From assembly GCF_009834545.1 (NCBI RefSeq), contig NZ_CP019427.1:124001-188000 (forward strand): 64,000 nucleotides of DNA, read 5' to 3'. Position numbers and translations under genes: made by a program. The DNA is from Pseudomonas sp. S04 (GTDB lineage Bacteria > Pseudomonadota > Gammaproteobacteria > Pseudomonadales > Pseudomonadaceae). This document shows positions 24,501 to 33,693 of the stretch, piece by piece. The notes beneath the pieces are model-generated. The model saw nothing but the letters and a program-made list of their open reading frames with translations. It searched no databases and had not been told where the DNA came from. The stretch's first letter is position 1. The number at the start of each line of letters is the position of its first letter.

Positions 24501-27500
24501 CGAACGACTTGCCCGGAACTGTTGCGTCAGTGACGCTGAGCTTGATGGTTTCGCCGTCTTTGTAGACGTCGTCGCCCTGGGCTTTCAGCTCGTATGGAAC
24601 GCTGGTGGTGCCGGCTTTGATCACCACGGTCGCGCCGTTGCTCAGGGTGACGGTCAGGTCCTGTTTCAGCTCCTGATCGACTTTGACGGTGAACTTAGGC
24701 GCAGCGTTTTCCAGCACATCGCCATTGCTTTCGATGGTGACGGTGATTTTGTCGCCTTCGTTAGCCGGATCTTTTGGATCGCCCGAACCTGGCTCGTCAG
24801 TGACCGAAGTGGTCAACGTCGTGTCGCCCAGTGTCAGCTTCTCGAAGTTGTTAGTCGAGACCGACTCGAGTTTGTTGACGATCGCATCCTGGCCGCCGGT
24901 GAAGATGTTGTCTTTGGCGGTGACCACAGCAGTGCCGCTGGTGCCGTTAGCCGGGATTTTCACCACGGTGCCATCGGTCAGCGTGAACTCCAGAGGACCA
25001 TGGCTGGCCATTGGCATGCCGGCAGCGTTGGTCAGGGTCACGGTGTAAGTAACTTCACCGCCTTCAGCGACAGTGGATTTATCCACAGTCAGGGTGGCCT
25101 TCACCTCGGTGAGGGTGTCGCCAACCTTGACCACAGCCTCGTCGCCGAGCACCAGGTTTTCGAACGACTTGCCCGGAACTGTTGCGTCAGTGACGCTGAG
25201 CTTGATGGTTTCACCGTCTTTGTAGACGTCATCGCCCTGGGCTTTCAGCTCGTATGGCACGCTGGTGGTGCCGGCTTTGATCACCACGGTCGCGCCGTTG
25301 CTCAGGGTCACGGTCAGGTCTTGTTTCAGCTCCTGATCGACTTTCACCGTGAACTTCGGTGCAGCGTTTTCCAGCACGTCGCCGTTGCTTTCGATGGTGA
25401 CGGTGATTTTGTCGCCTTCGTTAGCCGGATCTTTTGGATCGCCCGAACCTGGCTCGTCAGTGACCGAAGTGGTCAACGTCGTGTCGCCCAGTGTCAGCTT
25501 CTCGAAGTTGTTAGCCGAGACCGACTCGAGTTTATTGACGATCGCGTCCTGGCCACCGGTGAAGATGTTGTCTTTGGCGGTGACCACGGCAGTGCCGCTG
25601 GTGCCGTTAGCCGGGATTTTCACCACGGTGCCATCGGTCAGCGTGAACTCCAGAGGACCATGGCTGGCCATTGGCATGCCGGCAGCGTTGGTCAGGGTCA
25701 CGGTGTAAGTGACTTCGCCGCCTTCGGCGACAGTGGTTTTATCCACAGTCAGGGTGGCTTTCACCTCAGTGAGTGTGTCGCCAACTTTGACCACAGCCTC
25801 GTCGCCAAGCACCAGGTTTTCGAACGACTTGCCCGGAACTGTTGCGTCAGTGACGCTGAGCTTGATGGTTTCGCCGTCTTTGTAGACGTCGTCGCCTTGG
25901 GCTTTCAGCTCGTATGGAACGCTGGTGGTGCCGGCTTTGATCACCACGGTCGCGCCGTTGCTCAGGGTGACGGTCAGGTCTTGCTTGAGTTCCTGATCGA
26001 CTTTCACCGTGAACTTCGGAGCGGCGTTTTCCAGGACGTCGCCATTGCTTTCGATGGTGACGGTGATCTTGTCGCCTTCGTTAGCCGGATCTTTTGGATC
26101 GCCCGAACCTGGCTCGTCAGTGACCGAAGTGGTCAACGTCGTGTCGCCCAGTGTCAGCTTCTCGAAGTTGTTAGCCGAGACCGACTCGAGTTTGTTGACG
26201 ATCGCGTCCTGGCCACCGGTGAAGATGTTGTCTTTGGCGGTGACCACGGCAGTACCGGTGGTGCCGTTTGCCGGGATCTTGATCTCGGTGCCGTCGGAGA
26301 GTTTGAAGGTCAACTCGCCGTGGTTGCTCATCGGCAGGCCAGCGGCGTTGGTCAGGGTCACGGTGTAGGTGACGGAGCCGCCTTCGGTGACGGTGGACTT
26401 ATCCACAGACAGAGTGGCAACCACTTCAGAAATGGTGTCGCCGACTGTAACGATGGCTTCGTTGCCGAGGACCAGGTTTTCGAAGGATTTGCCGTCTACT
26501 GCAGCGTCGGTGACGCCGAGTTTGATGGTTTCGCCGTCTTTGTAGACGTCATCGCCCTGGGCTTTCAGTTCGTACGGCACGCTGCTGGTGCCGGCTTTGA
26601 TGACGACGGTGTCGCCGTTGCTCAGGGTCACGGTCAAGTCTTGTTTGAGGACTTGATCAACCTTGACGGTGAACTTAGGCGCAGCATTTTCCAGTACGTC
26701 ACCGTTGCTTTCGATGGTGACGGTGATCTTGTCGCCTTCGCCCGAGGGTTGGTCGGTGACGGTGGTGGTGAACTGGTCTTTGCCCAGGGTCAGTTTCTCG
26801 AACTGATCGGTGCCAGAAACGCTTTCCAGCTTGTTGACCAGCGCTGGCTGACCGCCGGTGAAGATGTCGTTGCTGGTGACCACGGTAGCCGTGCCAGTGG
26901 TGCTGTTGGCCGGAACGGTGAGGGTGGTGCCGTCGGAAAGCTTGAAGGTCAGCTCGCCGTGGTTGCTCATCGGCAGGCCAGCGGCGTTGGTCAGGGTCAC
27001 GGTGTAGGTGACGGAACCGCCTTCGGTGACGGTGGACTTATCCACAGACAGAGTGGCAACCACTTCAGAAAGGGTATCGTCGATAGTGACTTGGGCTTTG
27101 TCGCCCAGCACCAGATTCTCGAAGGATTTGCCGTCGACGGTGGCATTGCTGACACCAACTTCCACGACTTGACCGTCTTTGTAGACGTCGTCGCCCTGGG
27201 CTTTCAGCTCGTACGGCACGCTAGTGGTGCCGGCTTTGATGACGACGGTGTCGCCGTTGCTCAGGGTCACGGTCAAGTCCTGCTTGAGAACCTGATCAAC
27301 CTTGACGGTGAACTTCGATGCAGCGTTTTCCAGCACATCGCCATTGCTTTCGATGGTGACGGTGATCTTGTCGCCTTCGCCCGACGGTTGGTCGGTGACG
27401 GTGGTAGTGAACTGGTCTTTGCCCAGAGTCAGTTTCTCGAACTGATCGGCGCCAGATACGCTTTCCAGCTTGTTGACCAGCGCTGGCTGACCGCCGGTGA

Positions 27501-30500
27501 AGATGTCGTTGCTGGTGACCACGGTAGCCGTGCCGGTGGTGCTGTTGGCTGGAACGGTGATGGTGGTGCCGTCGGAGAGCTTGAAGGTCAACTCGCCGTG
27601 GTTGCTCATCGGCAGGCCAGCGGCGTTGGTCAGGGTCACGGTGTAGGTGACGGAGCCGCCTTCGGTGACGGTGGTTTTATCCACAGACAGAGTGGCAACC
27701 ACTTCAGAAGTGGTGTCGCCGACTGTAACGATGGCTTCGTTGCCCAGTACCAGGTTTTCGAAGGATTTGCCGTCGACTGCAGCGTCGGTGACGCCGAGTT
27801 TGATGGTTTCGCCGTCTTTGTAGACATCGTCGCCTTGGGCTTTCAGCTCGTACGGCGTGCTGTTGGTGCCGGCCTTGATGACCACGGTGTCACCGTTGCT
27901 CAGGGTCACGGTCAGGTCCTGTTTGAGGACTTGATCAACCTTGACGGTGAACTTAGGTGCAGCGTTTTCCAGCACGTCGCCGTTGCTTTCGATGGTGACG
28001 GTGATCTTGTCGCCGTCAGTACCTGGCTCGTCAGTGACCGAAGTGGTCAACGTGGTATCGCCCAGTGTCAGCTTCTCGAAGTTCTCAGCGCCGGTAACCG
28101 AAACCAGCTTGTTGACGATTGGAGTCTGGCCGCCAGCGAAGATGTCGTCTTTGGCAGTGACGGTCGCGCTGGCCGAAGTCCCGTTCGCAGGAACGGTGAT
28201 TTTGGTGCCGTCGGACAGAGTGAATACCAGCGGGCCGTGGTTGCTCATCGGCAAACCAGCAGCGTTAGTCAGGGTCACGGTGTAGGTGACGGAACCGCCT
28301 TCGGTGACGGTGGTTTTATCCACAGACAGAGTGGCAACCACTTCAGAAGTGGTGTCGCCGATGGTGACCTGGGCTTTGTCGCCCAGTACCAGGTTTTCGA
28401 AGGATTTACCGTCGACTGCAGCGTCGGTGACGCCGAGTTTGATGGTTTCGCCGTCTTTGTAGACGTCATCGCCTTGGGCTTTCAGTTCGTACGGCACGCT
28501 GCTGGTGCCGGCTTTGATGACGACGGTGTCGCCGTTGCTCAGGGTGACGGTCAAGTCTTGTTTGAGGACTTGATCAACCTTGACGGTGAACTTCGGTGCA
28601 GCGTTTTCCAGGACGTCACCGTTGCTTTCGATGGTGACGGTGATCTTGTCGCCTTCGCCCGACGGTTGGTCGGTGACGGTGGTGGTGAACTGGTCTTTGC
28701 CCAGAGTCAGTTTCTCGAACTGATCGGCGCCAGAAACGCTTTCCAGCTTGTTGACCAGCGCTGGCTGACCGCCGGTGAAGATGTCGTTGCTGGTGACCAC
28801 GGTAGCCGTGCCGGTGGTGCTGTTGGCCGGAACGGTGATGGTGGTGCCGTCGGAGAGTTTGAAGGTCAACTCGCCGTGGTTGCTCATCGGCAGGCCAGCG
28901 GCGTTGGTCAGGGTCACGGTGTAGGTGACGGAGCCGCCTTCGGTGACGGTGGTTTTATCCACGGACAGAGTGGCGACCACTTCAGAAGTGGTGTCGCCGA
29001 TGGTGACCTGAGCTTTGTCGCCCAGTACCAGGTTTTCGAAGGATTTGCCGTCGACTGCAGCGTCGGTGACGCCGAGTTTGATGGTTTCGCCGTCTTTGTA
29101 GACATCGTCGCCTTGGGCTTTCAGTTCGTACGGCGTGCTGTTGGTGCCGGCCTTGATGACCACGGTGTCACCGTTGCTCAGGGTCACGGTCAGGTCCTGT
29201 TTGAGGACTTGATCAACCTTGACGGTGAACTTAGGTGCAGCGTTTTCCAGCACGTCGCCGTTGCTTTCGATGGTGACGGTGATCTTGTCGCCGTCAGTAC
29301 CTGGCTCGTCAGTGACCGAAGTGGTCAGCGTGGTGTCGCCCAGTGTCAGCTTCTCGAAGTTCTCAGCGCCGGTAACCGAAACCAGCTTGTTGACGATTGG
29401 AGTCTGGCCGCCAGCGAAGATGTCGTCTTTGGCAGTGACGGTCGCGCTGGCCGAAGTCCCGTTCGCAGGAACGGTGATTTTGGTGCCGTCGGACAGAGTG
29501 AATACCAGCGGGCCGTGGTTGCTCATCGGCAAACCAGCAGCGTTAGTCAGGGTCACGGTGTAGGTGACGGAACCGCCTTCGGTGACGGTGGTTTTATCCA
29601 CAGACAGAGTGGCGACCACTTCAGACAGGGTGTCGCCGATGGTGACTTGGGCTTTGTCGCCCAGCACCAGGTTCTCGAACGACTTACCGTCGACGGTGGC
29701 ATTGTCGATACCGACTTCCACAACTTGACCGTCTTTGTAGACGTCATCGCCTTGCGCCGCCAACTCGTACGGAACACTGCTGGTGCCAGCCTTGATGACC
29801 ACGGTGTCGCCGTTGCTCAGGGTCACGGTCAGGTCCTGTTTGAGGACTTGATCAACCTTGACGGTGAACTTAGGTGCAGCGTTTTCCAGCACGTCGCCAT
29901 TGCTTTCGATGGTGACGGTAACGGTGTCGATGCTATCGGCGATGGTGGTAACGGCCGGAGTAGTGCTTGGCACCAAGTTCTCAAAGTTACCGCCAGTGGT
30001 GCCTGTGATCGTCGTGCTAACGGTGCTGCCGTTGACATACACATCGTTCGCTGGGGTATCGACCACTACAGAACCGCTGGTTTTACCCGCCTCGATGACG
30101 ATGACCGAGCCATTGCTCAAGGTCACGGTCATCGGCGTGCCCGCCGGGTTGCTCAGGGTTGCAATGTAAGTGATCTGACCGCCTTCGGTAATACCGCCGG
30201 TGGCGGTGAGGGTCAGGCCGGTGGCATCTGGCGAATCGGTAATGGTGGTGACAGCTGGTGTGGTGTCCGGCATCAGGTTCTCGAAGTTACCGCCAGTGGT
30301 AGCCGTGATCGTCGTGCTAACGGTGCTGCCGTTGACATACACATCGTTCGCTGGGGTATCGACCACTACAGAACCGCTGGTTTTACCCGCCTCGATAACG
30401 ATGACCGAGCCATTGCTCAAGGTCACAGTCATCGGCGTGCCCGCCGGATTGGTCAGGGTCGCGGTGTAAGTGATCTGCCCGCCTTCGGTGATACCGCCAG

Positions 30501-31944
30501 TGGCGGTCAAGGTCAGGCCGGTAGTGTCAGGCGAGTCGGTAATGGTGGTAACGGCTGGAGTGGTGTCTGGCACCAGGTTTTCGAAGTTGCCGCCGGTAGT
30601 ATCGGTAATGGTGGTACTGACAGTACTGCCATTGTTGTAGACGTCATTGGCCGGAGTATCGACCACCACGGTACCGCTGGTTTTACCCGCTTCGATGACG
30701 ATGACCGAGCCATTGCTCAAGGTCACAGTCATCGGCGTACCCGCCGGATTGGTCAGGGTCGCGGTGTAAGTGATCTGGCCGCCTTCGGTAATACCGCCAG
30801 TAGCGGTCAAGGTCAGACCGGTAGTGTCAGGCGAATCGGTAATGGTGGTGACAGCCGGAGTAGGGCTTGGCACCAGGTTCTCGAAGTTGCCACCGGTAGC
30901 GCCAGTAATGGTGGTAGTGACAGTACTGCCATTGTTGTAGACGTCATTGATTGGAGTATCGACCACCACGGTGCCGGTGGATTTACCGGCTTCGATGGTG
31001 ATGACCGAGCCGTTGCTCAAGGTCACGGTCACCGGCGTTTGTGCCGGGTTGGTCAAGGTGGCGGTGTAGGTGATCTGGCCGCCTTCAGTGATCGTCGGCT
31101 CCGCGGTCAGTGTGACCGTGGTGGTGTCGATGGTGTCGGTGATCTGGGTGACGGCAGGTGTCGGGTCGACGGTCAGTACCAGGCCGCCGCCACCGGTGGT
31201 GCCGGTTACGGTGACGGTAATTTGCGACGGGTCGGTGTAGACGCTGTCGTTCGGGGCCAGGGGAACGTTGACGCTGCCAGTGACCTGACCGGCAGGGATG
31301 ACAATGATCGCGCCATTGGACAGGGTGATGGTCAGGTCGCTCAGCGGCGCCTGGGTCACGTTCGCGGTGTAGACCAGTACGCCGCCCGCTTCGGTGATGG
31401 TCGGCGTGGCGCTCAGGCTCAGGGTCGAGCCGCGCAGCAGGTTGTCGTTACTGCGGTTGTCCTGGCCGCCGGTGGTGTCTTCCACGGCGGTGAAGGCGGA
31501 ATTGATGCCCGCTGTCGGGAAACCAATGGTCGGGTCAACCCGGCCAGCGGTGGCGTCCAGCATCACAAAACTGTGACCACCTCCGGCGGCGCCCCCGGTA
31601 CCTGCGGCGCTTTGGCCGGCTGCGGTGGCTTCCAGTTCGGTGGTCGGGTCGGCGCCCGCGACGATGGCTTGCTGCAGTTCTTCTACCGACGGTGCGGCCT
31701 GCGCGGTGGCTTGTGCCAAGTCGGTACTGGAGTCCGGAGCACTGCCGCTCCATTGGCTGTCGCGGCCCAGGTCCAGCATGCGACCGTCAGCCAGTTCCAG
31801 GGTCACGGCGCCCGCCGGGCCGGTGTCCAGTTGGTCACCTACGAACAGCCGATCGCCTTCAATCAAAATACGGCGGATGCCCTCTGGGGACACCGCAAAA
31901 ACTTGACCGACAATGCTTTTGACGATGGCAACAACACTGCTCAT
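3559..31944 (-). CDS. lapA: LapA, giant type I-secreted RTX adhesin (9,461 residues)
   Basis: Large repetitive surface adhesin of the LapA/BapA type, exported by LapEBC, held in the outer-membrane pore by its N-terminal retention domain and released by LapG. The ATG at 31944 follows a GGAGAG ribosome-binding site and gives [18 protein letters not shown], a typical LapA N terminus. Order of parts: retention domain (1-~130) with TAAG at 107-110; five ~100-residue repeats (~170-670); 36 tandem units of 212-220 residues (~671-8,358), each made of two Ig-like beta subdomains; Calx-beta-like; cadherin-like; PA14-like; von Willebrand A (MIDAS Asp at 8,947); RTX nonapeptides; type I secretion C terminus. 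No frameshift or stop interrupts the 28.4 kb. It is much longer than the LapA proteins I know (about 5,200 residues in Pf0-1). It is divergent from lapE. Confidence 0.97.
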   Translation of the reverse strand: MSSVVAIVKSIVGQVFAVSPEGIRRILIEGDRLFVGDQLDTGPAGAVTLELADGRMLDLGRDSQWSGSAPDSSTDLAQATAQAAPSVEELQQAIVAGADPTTELEATAAGQSAAGTGGAAGGGHSFVMLDATAGRVDPTIGFPTAGINSAFTAVEDTTGGQDNRSNDNLLRGSTLSLSATPTITEAGGVLVYTANVTQAPLSDLTITLSNGAIIVIPAGQVTGSVNVPLAPNDSVYTDPSQITVTVTGTTGGGGLVLTVDPTPAVTQITDTIDTTTVTLTAEPTITEGGQITYTATLTNPAQTPVTVTLSNGSVITIEAGKSTGTVVVDTPINDVYNNGSTVTTTITGATGGNFENLVPSPTPAVTTITDSPDTTGLTLTATGGITEGGQITYTATLTNPAGTPMTVTLSNGSVIVIEAGKTSGTVVVDTPANDVYNNGSTVSTTITDTTGGNFENLVPDTTPAVTTITDSPDTTGLTLTATGGITEGGQITYTATLTNPAGTPMTVTLSNGSVIVIEAGKTSGSVVVDTPANDVYVNGSTVSTTITATTGGNFENLMPDTTPAVTTITDSPDATGLTLTATGGITEGGQITYIATLSNPAGTPMTVTLSNGSVIVIEAGKTSGSVVVDTPANDVYVNGSTVSTTITGTTGGNFENLVPSTTPAVTTIADSIDTVTVTIESNGDVLENAAPKFTVKVDQVLKQDLTVTLSNGDTVVIKAGTSSVPYELAAQGDDVYKDGQVVEVGIDNATVDGKSFENLVLGDKAQVTIGDTLSEVVATLSVDKTTVTEGGSVTYTVTLTNAAGLPMSNHGPLVFTLSDGTKITVPANGTSASATVTAKDDIFAGGQTPIVNKLVSVTGAENFEKLTLGDTTLTTSVTDEPGTDGDKITVTIESNGDVLENAAPKFTVKVDQVLKQDLTVTLSNGDTVVIKAGTNSTPYELKAQGDDVYKDGETIKLGVTDAAVDGKSFENLVLGDKAQVTIGDTTSEVVATLSVDKTTVTEGGSVTYTVTLTNAAGLPMSNHGELTFKLSDGTTITVPANSTTGTATVVTSNDIFTGGQPALVNKLESVSGADQFEKLTLGKDQFTTTVTDQPSGEGDKITVTIESNGDVLENAAPKFTVKVDQVLKQDLTVTLSNGDTVVIKAGTSSVPYELKAQGDDVYKDGETIKLGVTDAAVDGKSFENLVLGDKAQVTIGDTTSEVVATLSVDKTTVTEGGSVTYTVTLTNAAGLPMSNHGPLVFTLSDGTKITVPANGTSASATVTAKDDIFAGGQTPIVNKLVSVTGAENFEKLTLGDTTLTTSVTDEPGTDGDKITVTIESNGDVLENAAPKFTVKVDQVLKQDLTVTLSNGDTVVIKAGTNSTPYELKAQGDDVYKDGETIKLGVTDAAVDGKSFENLVLGNEAIVTVGDTTSEVVATLSVDKTTVTEGGSVTYTVTLTNAAGLPMSNHGELTFKLSDGTTITVPANSTTGTATVVTSNDIFTGGQPALVNKLESVSGADQFEKLTLGKDQFTTTVTDQPSGEGDKITVTIESNGDVLENAASKFTVKVDQVLKQDLTVTLSNGDTVVIKAGTTSVPYELKAQGDDVYKDGQVVEVGVSNATVDGKSFENLVLGDKAQVTIDDTLSEVVATLSVDKSTVTEGGSVTYTVTLTNAAGLPMSNHGELTFKLSDGTTLTVPANSTTGTATVVTSNDIFTGGQPALVNKLESVSGTDQFEKLTLGKDQFTTTVTDQPSGEGDKITVTIESNGDVLENAAPKFTVKVDQVLKQDLTVTLSNGDTVVIKAGTSSVPYELKAQGDDVYKDGETIKLGVTDAAVDGKSFENLVLGNEAIVTVGDTISEVVATLSVDKSTVTEGGSVTYTVTLTNAAGLPMSNHGELTFKLSDGTEIKIPANGTTGTAVVTAKDNIFTGGQDAIVNKLESVSANNFEKLTLGDTTLTTSVTDEPGSGDPKDPANEGDKITVTIESNGDVLENAAPKFTVKVDQELKQDLTVTLSNGATVVIKAGTTSVPYELKAQGDDVYKDGETIKLSVTDATVPGKSFENLVLGDEAVVKVGDTLTEVKATLTVDKTTVAEGGEVTYTVTLTNAAGMPMASHGPLEFTLTDGTVVKIPANGTSGTAVVTAKDNIFTGGQDAIVNKLESVSANNFEKLTLGDTTLTTSVTDEPGSGDPKDPANEGDKITVTIESNGDVLENAAPKFTVKVDQELKQDLTVTLSNGATVVIKAGTTSVPYELKAQGDDVYKDGETIKLSVTDATVPGKSFENLVLGDEAVVKVGDTLTEVKATLTVDKSTVAEGGEVTYTVTLTNAAGMPMASHGPLEFTLTDGTVVKIPANGTSGTAVVTAKDNIFTGGQDAIVNKLESVSTNNFEKLTLGDTTLTTSVTDEPGSGDPKDPANEGDKITVTIESNGDVLENAAPKFTVKVDQELKQDLTVTLSNGATVVIKAGTTSVPYELKAQGDDVYKDGETIKLSVTDATVPGKSFENLVLGDEAVVKVGDTLTEVKATLTVDKSTVAEGGEVTYTVTLTNAAGMPMASHGPLEFTLTDGTVVKIPANGTSGTAVVTAKDNIFTGGQDAIVNKLESVSANNFEKLTLGEDQYTTTVTDEPGADGDKITVTIESNGDVLENAAPKFTIKVDQELKQDLTVTLSNGATVVIKAGTTSVPYELKAQGDDVYKDGETIKLSVTDATVPGKSFENLVLGDEAVVKVGDTLTEVKATLTVDKSTVAEGGEVTYTVTLTNAAGMPMASHGELTFKLTDGTEIKIPANGTTGTAVVTAKDNIFTGGQDAIVNKLESVSANNFEKLTLGDTTLTTSVTDEPAGQGDKITVTIESNGDVLENAAPKFTVKVDQELKQDLTVTLSNGATVVIKAGTTSVPYELKAQGDDVYKDGETIKLSVTDATVPGQSFENLVLGDEAVVNVGDTLTEVKATLTVDKSTVAEGGEVTYTVTLTNAAGMPMASHGELTFKLTDGTEIKIPANSTSGTAVVTAKDNIFTGGQDAIVNKLETVSANNFEKLTLGDTTLTTSVTDEPDTDGDKITVTIESNGDVLENAAPKFTVKVDQELKQDLTVTLSNGATVVIKAGTTSVPYELKAQGDDVYKDGETIKLSVTDATVPGKSFENLVLGDEAVVKVGDTLTEVKATLTVDKSTVAEGGEVTYTVTLTNAAGMPMASHGELTFKLTDGTEIKIPANGTSGTAVVTAKDNIFTGGQDAIVNKLESVSANNFEKLTLGDTTLTTSVTDEPSGQGDKITVTIESNGDVLENAAPKFTVKVDQELKQDLTVTLSNGATVVIKAGTTSVPYELKAQGDDVYKDGETIKLSVTDATVPGKSFENLVLGDEAVVKVGDTLTEVKATLTVDKTTVAEGGEVTYTVTLTNAAGMPMASHGPLVFTLSDGTKITVPANGTSASATVTAKDNIFTGGQDAIVNKLESVSTNNFEKLTLGEDQYTTTVTDEPGTDGDKITVTIESNGDVLENAAPKFTVKVDQELKQDLTVTLSNGATVVIKAGTTSVPYELKAQGDDVYKDGETIKLSVTDATVPGKSFENLVLGDEAVVKVGDTLTEVKATLTVDKSTVAEGGEVTYTVTLTNAAGMPMASHGELTFKLTDGTEIKIPANGTTGTAVVTAKDNIFTGGQDAIVNKLESVSANNFEKLTLGDTTLTTSVTDEPAGQGDKITVTIESNGDVLENAAPKFTVKVDQELKQDLTVTLSNGATVVIKAGTTSVPYELKAQGDDVYKDGETIKLSVTDATVPGQSFENLVLGDEAVVNVGDTLTEVKATLTVDKSTVAEGGEVTYTVTLTNAAGMPMASHGELTFKLTDGTEIKIPANSTSGTAVVTAKDNIFTGGQDAIVNKLETVSANNFEKLTLGDTTLTTSVTDEPDTDGDKITVTIESNGDVLENAAPKFTVKVDQELKQDLTVTLSNGATVVIKAGTTSVPYELKAQGDDVYKDGETIKLSVTDATVPGKSFENLVLGDEAVVKVGDTLTEVKATLTVDKSTVAEGGEVTYTVTLTNAAGMPMASHGELTFKLTDGTEIKIPANGTTGTAVVTAKDNIFTGGQDAIVNKLESVSANNFEKLTLGDTTLTTSVTDEPAGQGDKITVTIESNGDVLENAAPKFTVKVDQELKQDLTVTLSNGATVVIKAGTTSVPYELKAQGDDVYKDGETIKLSVTDATVPGQSFENLVLGDEAVVNVGDTLTEVKATLTVDKSTVAEGGEVTYTVTLTNAAGMPMASHGELTFKLTDGTEIKIPANSTSGTAVVTAKDNIFTGGQDAIVNKLETVSANNFEKLTLGDTTLTTSVTDEPDTDGDKITVTIESNGDVLENAAPKFTVKVDQELKQDLTVTLSNGATVVIKAGTTSVPYELKAQGDDVYKDGETIKLSVTDATVPGKSFENLVLGDEAVVKVGDTLTEVKATLTVDKSTVAEGGEVTYTVTLTNAAGMPMASHGELTFKLTDGTEIKIPANSTSGTAVVTAKDNIFTGGQDAIVNKLETVSANNFEKLTLGDTTLTTSVTDEPDTDGDKITVTIESNGDVLENAAPKFTVKVDQELKQDLTVTLSNGATVVIKAGTTSVPYELKAQGDDVYKDGETIKLSVTDATVPGQSFENLVLGDEAVVNVGDTLTEVKATLTVDKSTVAEGGEVTYTVTLTNAAGMPMASHGELTFKLTDGTEIKIPANSTSGTAVVTAKDNIFTGGQDAIVNKLETVSANNFEKLTLGDTTLTTSVTDEPDTDGDKITVTIESNGDVLENAAPKFTVKVDQELKQDLTVTLSNGATVVIKAGTTSVPYELKAQGDDVYKDGETIKLSVTDATVPGKSFENLVLGDEAVVKVGDTLTEVKATLTVDKSTVAEGGEVTYTVTLTNAAGMPMASHGELTFKLTDGTEIKIPANGTTGTAVVTAKDNIFTGGQDAIVNKLESVSANNFEKLTLGDTTLTTSVTDEPAGQGDKITVTIESNGDVLENAAPKFTVKVDQELKQDLTVTLSNGATVVIKAGTTSVPYELKAQGDDVYKDGETIKLSVTDATVPGQSFENLVLGDEAVVNVGDTLTEVKATLTVDKSTVAEGGEVTYTVTLTNAAGMPMASHGELTFKLTDGTEIKIPANSTSGTAVVTAKDNIFTGGQDAIVNKLETVSANNFEKLTLGDTTLTTSVTDEPDTDGDKITVTIESNGDVLENAAPKFTVKVDQELKQDLTVTLSNGATVVIKAGTTSVPYELKAQGDDVYKDGETIKLSVTDATVPGKSFENLVLGDEAVVKVGDTLTEVKATLTVDKSTVAEGGEVTYTVTLTNAAGMPMASHGELTFKLTDGTEIKIPANGTTGTAVVTAKDNIFTGGQDAIVNKLESVSANNFEKLTLGDTTLTTSVTDEPAGQGDKITVTIESNGDVLENAAPKFTVKVDQELKQDLTVTLSNGATVVIKAGTTSVPYELKAQGDDVYKDGETIKLSVTDATVPGQSFENLVLGDEAVVNVGDTLTEVKATLTVDKSTVAEGGEVTYTVTLTNAAGMPMASHGELTFKLTDGTEIKIPANSTSGTAVVTAKDNIFTGGQDAIVNKLETVSANNFEKLTLGDTTLTTSVTDEPDTDGDKITVTIESNGDVLENAAPKFTVKVDQELKQDLTVTLSNGATVVIKAGTTSVPYELKAQGDDVYKDGETIKLSVTDATVPGKSFENLVLGDEAVVKVGDTLTEVKATLTVDKSTVAEGGEVTYTVTLTNAAGMPMASHGELTFKLTDGTEIKIPANSTSGTAVVTAKDNIFTGGQDAIVNKLETVSANNFEKLTLGDTTLTTSVTDEPDTDGDKITVTIESNGDVLENAAPKFTVKVDQELKQDLTVTLSNGATVVIKAGTTSVPYELKAQGDDVYKDGETIKLSVTDATVPGKSFENLVLGDEAVVKVGDTLTEVKATLTVDKSTVAEGGEVTYTVTLTNAAGMPMANHGELTFKLTDGTEIKIPANGTTGTAVVTAKDNIFTGGQDAIVNKLESVSANNFEKLTLGKDQYTTTVTDEPAGQGDKITVTIESNGDVLENAAPKFTVKVDQELKQDLTVTLSNGATVVIKAGTTSVPYELKAQGDDVYKDGETIKLSVTDATVPGKSFENLVLGDEAVVKVGDTLTEVKATLTVDKSTVAEGGEVTYTVTLTNAAGMPMASHGELTFKLTDGTEIKIPANSTTGTAVVTAKDNIFTGGQDAIVNKLETVSANNFEKLTLGEDQYTTTVTDEPGSGDPKDPANEGDKITVTIESNGDVLENAAPKFTVKVDQELKQDLTVTLSNGATVVIKAGTTSVPYELKAQGDDVYKDGETIKLSVTDATVPGKSFENLVLGDEAVVKVGDTLTEVKATLTVDKTTVAEGGEVTYTVTLTNAAGMPMASHGELTFKLTDGTEIKIPANSTSGTAVVTAKDNIFTGGQDAIVNKLESVSANNFEKLTLGEDQYTTTVTDEPSGQGDKITVTIESNGDVLENAAPKFTVKVDQELKQDLTVTLSNGATVVIKAGTTSVPYELKAQGDDVYKDGETIKLSVTDATVPGKSFENLVLGDEAVVKVGDTLTEVKATLTVDKTTVAEGGEVTYTVTLTNAAGMPMASHGELTFKLTDGTEIKIPANGTSGTAVVTAKDNIFTGGQDAIVNKLETVSSNNFEKLTLGKDQYTTTVTDEPSGQGDKITVTIESNGDVLENAAPKFTVKVDQELKQDLTVTLSNGATVVIKAGTTSVPYELKAQGDDVYKDGETIKLSVTDATVPGKSFENLVLGDEAVVKVGDTLTEVKATLTVDKTTVAEGGEVTYTVTLTNAAGMPMASHGPLEFTLTDGTVVKIPANGTSGTAVVTAKDNIFTGGQDAIVNKLESVSANNFEKLTLGDTTLTTSVTDEPGSGDPKDPANEGDKITVTIESNGDVLENAAPKFTVKVDQELKQDLTVTLSNGATVVIKAGTTSVPYELKAQGDDVYKDGETIKLSVTDATVPGKSFENLVLGDEAVVKVGDTLTEVKATLTVDKTTVAEGGEVTYTVTLTNAAGMPMASHGELTFKLTDGTEIKIPANGTSGTAVVTAKDNIFTGGQDAIVNKLETVSSNNFEKLTLGKDQYTTTVTDEPSGQGDKITVTIESNGDVLENAAPKFTVKVDQELKQDLTVTLSNGATVVIKAGTTSVPYELKAQGDDVYKDGETIKLSVTDATVPGKSFENLVLGDEAVVKVGDTLTEVKATLTVDKTTVAEGGEVTYTVTLTNAAGMPMASHGPLEFTLTDGTVVKIPANGTSGTAVVTAKDNIFTGGQDAIVNKLESVSANNFEKLTLGDTTLTTSVTDEPGSGDPKDPANEGDKITVTIESNGDVLENAAPKFTVKVDQELKQDLTVTLSNGATVVIKAGTTSVPYELKAQGDDVYKDGETIKLSVTDATVPGKSFENLVLGDEAVVKVGDTLTEVKATLTVDKSTVAEGGEVTYTVTLTNAAGMPMASHGPLEFTLTDGTVVKIPANGTTGTAVVTAKDNIFIGGQDAIVNKLESVSSNNFEKLTLGDTTLTTSVTDEPGTDGDKITVTIESNGDVLENAAPKFTVKVDQELKQDLSVTLSNGATVVIKAGTTSVPYELKAQGDDVYKDGETIKLSVTDATVPGKSFENLVLGDEAVVKVGDTLTEVKATLTVDKTTVAEGGEVTYTVTLTNAAGMPMASHGELTFKLTDGTEIKIPANSTSGTAVVTAKDNIFTGGQDAIVNKLESVSANNFEKLTLGEDQYTTTVTDEPSGQGDKITVTIESNGDVLENAAPKFTVKVDQELKQDLTVTLSNGATVVIKAGTTSVPYELKAQGDDVYKDGETIKLSVTDATVPGKSFENLVLGDEAVVKVGDTLTEVKATLTVDKTTVAEGGEVTYTVTLTNAAGMPMASHGELTFKLTDGTEIKIPANGTSGTAVVTAKDNIFTGGQDAIVNKLETVSSNNFEKLTLGKDQYTTTVTDEPSGQGDKITVTIESNGDVLENAAPKFTVKVDQELKQDLTVTLSNGATVVIKAGTTSVPYELKAQGDDVYKDGETIKLSVTDATVPGKSFENLVLGDEAVVKVGDTLTEVKATLTVDKTTVAEGGEVTYTVTLTNAAGMPMASHGELTFKLTDGTEIKIPANSTTGTAVVTAKDNIFTGGQDAIVNKLESVSANNFEKLTLGKDQYTTTVTDEPAGQGDKITVTIESNGDVLENAAPKFTVKVDQELKQDLTVTLSNGATVVIKAGTTSVPYELKAQGDDVYKDGETIKLSVTDATVPGKSFENLVLGGEAVVKVSDTLTEVTATLSVDKTTVAEGGQITYTVTLTNTAGLPMASHGELTFKLSDGTTVKIPANGTTGTAVVFAKDDIFTGGQAPIVNKLVSVTGNENFEKLTLKDTTLTTTVTDEPSGQGDLTTVGISGVTSVIEGQSAHYTLNLSNTAKTDVTVTLKYTGTAIDGVDFSGVVTVTIPANSNNVGFDISTRDDKLVEGAENFVITIDKATGGSFESLGIDPDKSSVITTIVDNDHAPVTVGGAVTGLEDTTMTLTWDNFKVTDVDNDSPLSITITQVSGAGELLFNGVKVTVGQTISQADIALGKLTFVPARNESGADGYGGTGVGNKAADYAQIKFKPTDGFNLGNEATLKVDITPQADAPTLSIAGTNVNSTGLIKETWTGLTALNTGFNGAGSGAPTNTLKSVIDAAGKPNTSTTVSDVQEGSVTAGVASKTSGLIYLEAGKVYSFSGTGDDSLLVTIGGQNVASALWGNGGTLNGSFTPTTSGYYTLDIYHHNQSGAGSYDVNIKVDNGPVLNLNNAGVPIYTGVNDLINAGVTVSDLHGSNGEGYYDGYKLNTGPEGGTIKLSAITTELTDRDGSESLSVKIGGIPAGSVLSDGAGHTFTATATNGEAIVTGWNLGTLTITPPPYHSTSFNLTVTSTSTEQLGGSAPSTAQIPVTLYPATYNPIMGTTKDDNILGTDSNDIVIADIGGLNVVQGKNYNIAFMVDTSGSMDTSIKAAKESLALMFNTLKQSLGADSSGTVNIFLTTFDSTVSKTLSVNLNDQGALEQLQGMVRSMQSGGGTNYEDVFKTTANWFQSDQATGNKGATNLTYFITDGQPNYYQSGEQTNPVVADFYYSTTKNDGKLDDYLNVNNYKLGDTAYITLGGVSRQLINSNGQVLKWTEYEPGKWYNSNTLGTIRAQGDGTYEISYTDDRNGTTSNSNSSFLLLSGLSQVEAIGLNKTIKPADLIPYDTDDKPQTNIDPKDLANAILGHSEATLPGADKVDGGDGNDIIFGDLVSFNGIAGEGYQAMQAFVGQQTGVDASKVTASNVHQYVTEHYNAFDVSGARDGIDNLLGGAGNDIIFGQGGDDVLDGGKGNDILLGGTGKDTLLGGEGNDILLGGSGNDILTGGSGADTFVWKSGDTGNDVIKDFKASEGDRIDLRDLLQGESASTIDNFLKITTVEGVSTLQVSSEGKLNTAGGIANADVTIKLEGNNWSGQSVNSLVVGLDPTIKIDHNNS
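3868..4275 (-). repeat. RTX calcium-binding nonapeptide repeats of LapA
   Basis: Glycine/aspartate-rich nonapeptides of the GGxGNDxLx type are read on the minus strand: one copy at about 4225-4275 ([11 protein letters not shown]) and a run of about seven at 3868-4065 ([11 protein letters not shown] through [11 protein letters not shown]). In RTX proteins these bind calcium and fold the C terminus outside the cell. The last ~100 residues (3559-3867) are the non-cleaved type I secretion signal region. Confidence 0.92.
4500..5140 (-). other. von Willebrand factor A domain within LapA
   Basis: The segment beginning [15 protein letters not shown] carries the DxSxS MIDAS motif; its first Asp codon is at 5104-5106 (residue 8,947). 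A central [10 protein letters not shown] stretch and [10 protein letters not shown] follow, as in vWA domains. Such domains bind a divalent metal and often protein ligands. In LapA-type adhesins this module sits near the C terminus, furthest from the cell. Confidence 0.9.
5690..5940 (-). other. PA14-like putative ligand-binding module within LapA
   Basis: The residues run [16 protein letters not shown], then [13 protein letters not shown], then [15 protein letters not shown]. The GDDS turn after an aromatic strand and the Y-TLDIYHHN strand resemble PA14 domains of RTX adhesins, some of which bind sugars through calcium. The assignment is from pattern only. A cadherin-like stretch lies on either side. 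Confidence 0.6.
6510..6880 (-). other. Calx-beta-like domain within LapA
   Basis: Directly after the last long repeat, the protein reads [20 protein letters not shown], then a strand-rich segment with DGVDFSG, and ends in [15 protein letters not shown] and [10 protein letters not shown]. The EGQ start and the final DND are typical of Calx-beta motifs, which bind calcium. It marks the change from the uniform repeats to the distinct C-terminal modules. Confidence 0.75.
6870..29929 (-). repeat. 36 tandem 636-660-nt units of lapA
   Basis: The conserved element encoding [14 protein letters not shown] recurs 36 times. Spacing of the adjoining TVKVDQ segment between copies is 636 nt (24 intervals), 639 nt (5) or 660 nt (6); these sum exactly to the span. 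The six 660-nt units carry a longer linker ([12 protein letters not shown]) instead of GTDG, DTDG, SGQG or AGQG. Each unit has two Ig-like subdomains, one starting [12 protein letters not shown] and one starting near ATLTVDK. The six N-terminal copies (above about 26.6 kb) have QVLKQ and GLPMSNHG; the thirty others have QELKQ and mostly GMPMASHG. Many copies are nearly identical at the DNA level. Confidence 0.97.
29930..31430 (-). repeat. Five ~300-nt N-terminal repeats of lapA
   Basis: Five copies of a ~100-residue beta-rich module, with a strict 300-nt period (for example near 30240, 30540, 30840 and 31140), read [20 protein letters not shown], then [15 protein letters not shown], then a closing [12 protein letters not shown]. 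The outermost copy (nearest the N terminus) is the most diverged ([14 protein letters not shown]). They form a stalk between the retention domain and the long units. Confidence 0.93.
31615..31626 (-). other. LapG cleavage site (TAAG) in LapA
   Basis: The four codons encode Thr-Ala-Ala-Gly at residues 107-110, inside [15 protein letters not shown]. Known LapA proteins are cut by LapG between the two alanines at this same position, which releases the adhesin from the cell. A glycine/alanine-rich linker follows. Confidence 0.92.
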
Positions 31945-32300
31945 TAAGGACTCTCCGGTGTTCCGTTCAGTAGGCTTCCATAGACCTGAAAGGGCATTTT
32001 GCCGATTCAGCCTGGACGTACATAAAAATAATAGACGTACAAATGACGCGCTTTTCTGTCAATAATTTGGCAATAACTTTTCGCGATTAACTTAATGCCA
32101 AACTATTGACCTTCTGCAGGGCATCCTAAACAATTGCCCCGGTAATGTCACATTGATATTTACGCGGCGACCTGTCCTGCAGCGTGTGATCCAGTTCCTG
32201 TTTCGAGCTATCTGACATACGGCCATTTCGGTTGCCATTTTCCGCCGCAGCAGCTCCTTTTTGCTGTGATTTGAGACATGAAGTCCTGGGAAATCCTTTT
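31945..32300. promoter_or_regulatory. Divergent lapA/lapE control region
   Basis: This 356-base non-coding stretch separates the lapA and lapE starts and is AT-rich compared with its surroundings. On the minus strand a TTGACA (complement of 32057-32062) and a TATTAT (complement of 32028-32033) are seen, but 23 bases apart, too far for a standard sigma-70 promoter. GACGTAC is repeated directly at 32015-32021 and 32034-32040. The two FleQ-like boxes are listed separately. I see no clear promoter for lapE. Confidence 0.6.
32057..32111. promoter_or_regulatory. Pair of inverted FleQ-box-like sites upstream of lapA
   Basis: Plus-strand 32058-32071 reads GTCAATAATTTGGC and minus-strand 32110-32097 reads GTCAATAGTTTGGC. 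Against the FleQ consensus as I recall it (GTCaNTAAAtTGAC) these match at about 12 and 11 of 14 positions. They differ from each other at one base and face each other; the similarity extends to 20-base arms (17 of 20 matching) around a 15-base spacer. FleQ is a c-di-GMP-responsive regulator known to act on lapA in pseudomonads, so binding here is a reasonable inference. Confidence 0.6.
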
Positions 32301-33653
32301 ATGCTTTCGCACCTGTTCAAGGCTCTACCGTTTGCCCTCGCCGCCAGTTTTGTAAACGCTCAAACCCTGCCTCAAGCCATGCAACAGGCACTGGACGTCC
32401 ACCCGGAAATCCAGGCCGGCGTGAACAATCGCCTGGCTGCTGATTATCAACTCAGAGCAGCAGAAGGGGGGTACCTGCCCAAGGTCGATTTGCTCGGCGG
32501 GTATGGTCGCGAAGGTACCGACAGTCCGAGCACCCGCGCGGGTACTGGCAGGAACGATTGGGAAACCTTGAGCCGTGGCGAGTCGAGTCTGCGCCTGCAA
32601 CAAATGGTTTTTGACGGTTTTGCGACGTCCAGCGAAGTCGGGCGTCAACAAGCCACCGTCAATTCTCGCGCCTATTCCTTGCTGGGGACCTCCGAGCGCA
32701 CCGCGTTGACCGTGGCCCAGGTTTACCTCGATGTGCTGACCCGTCGCGAGTTCGTGCAACTGGCCGAAGACAACCTGCGTAATCACGAACGCATCTTCGA
32801 TCAGATCAGGTTGCGCACCGAGCGCGGCGTAGGCCGTACCGCCGACCGTGACCAGGCAGAGGCGCGCCTGGCCCAGGCACGCAACAACCTGATCACCGAG
32901 CAGACCAACCTGGCCGATGCCCAGACCAATTACTTGAGCGCCGTGGGCCAACTGCCGGATCAACTGGAGCGTCCTGCGCCGTTCATGGCCATGCTGCCGG
33001 CCAACCTTAATGAGGCGCGCCAGCAGATGCTGGACAACAGCCCTATCCTGCGTTCCGCAGAATCGGACATCGTTGCCGCCGAGAAGCAGTACGACACCGC
33101 CAAGTCGGCGTTCTACCCGCGTTTTGATGCCGAGCTGGGCCGCACCGCCGACAACGACCTGGATGGCATGAACGGTCACAGCAATGAATGGCAGGCGATG
33201 TTGCGCATGCGCTTCAACTTGTATGCCGGCGGCAGCAACAAGGCTGACCTGGAATCCAAGGCCTATCAGTCCAACCAGGCGCTGGATATCCGCAACAATG
33301 CCCTGCGGGTGCTGAACGAGGAGCTGGGCCTGGCCTGGAACGCCTTGAACAACGCCAACGCCCAGGTGCCGATCGCCCAGAAGTATGTCGACTACAGCAC
33401 CAGCGTTCGCAGTGCCTACCAGCAGCAGTTCAGTCTTGGCGAGCGGACCCTGCTCGACTTGCTCGACAGTGAAAACGAATTGTTCAGCGCTTCCCGCCGC
33501 CTGGCGGAAATCAAGAACATTCAGTTATTTACTCAGTATCGAATCAAGGCGACCATGGGCGAGTTGCTCAAAAGCCAGGGAGTGGTCGCACCGATGGCCT
33601 CCGTCGTGCAGAACGACGTGAAGCCAAAAGTCCAGCTACCTGGCATGAATTGA
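32301..33653 (+). CDS. lapE: LapE, TolC-family outer membrane protein of the LapA secretion system
   Basis: The ATG at 32301 begins MLSHLFKALPFALAASFVNA followed by QTLPQAMQQAL, a signal peptide and then the usual N terminus of a TolC-type channel. The mature part has the two-fold pattern of long helices, with EAEARLAQARNNL-like coiled segments and a NALNNANAQVPIAQKYVDYS helix near the end. The 450-residue length is as expected for LapE. It forms the outer-membrane pore through which LapA passes and in which the LapA retention domain lodges. It leads the lapEBC operon; lapB begins 40 bases after its stop. The frame is open upstream to 32232, but a signal peptide starts cleanly at 32301. Confidence 0.94.
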   Translation: MLSHLFKALPFALAASFVNAQTLPQAMQQALDVHPEIQAGVNNRLAADYQLRAAEGGYLPKVDLLGGYGREGTDSPSTRAGTGRNDWETLSRGESSLRLQQMVFDGFATSSEVGRQQATVNSRAYSLLGTSERTALTVAQVYLDVLTRREFVQLAEDNLRNHERIFDQIRLRTERGVGRTADRDQAEARLAQARNNLITEQTNLADAQTNYLSAVGQLPDQLERPAPFMAMLPANLNEARQQMLDNSPILRSAESDIVAAEKQYDTAKSAFYPRFDAELGRTADNDLDGMNGHSNEWQAMLRMRFNLYAGGSNKADLESKAYQSNQALDIRNNALRVLNEELGLAWNALNNANAQVPIAQKYVDYSTSVRSAYQQQFSLGERTLLDLLDSENELFSASRRLAEIKNIQLFTQYRIKATMGELLKSQGVVAPMASVVQNDVKPKVQLPGMN

Positions 33654-33693
33654 GCTTTATTTAATGTTCAATTGATAGCCAAGAGTACCGAGC

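Noticed and set aside
6870..29929. Regular short repeats that could be mistaken for a CRISPR or satellite array
   Set aside because: The period is 636-660 nt, always a multiple of three, and the whole stretch is one reading frame with protein-level repeats. There are no unique spacers.
23704..31947. A 2,747-codon open frame on the + strand, opposite lapA (also 6526-10629 and 4108-6384)
   Set aside because: It is in exact codon register with lapA, so it stays open simply because lapA avoids the codons TTA, CTA and TCA, and the repeats copy that absence many times. It has no ribosome-binding site and encodes no recognisable protein.
32028..32062. TTGACA and TATTAT as a sigma-70 promoter for lapA
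   Set aside because: The hexamers are 23 bases apart instead of 16-18, so I do not claim them as one promoter. The TTGACA also overlaps the FleQ-like box.
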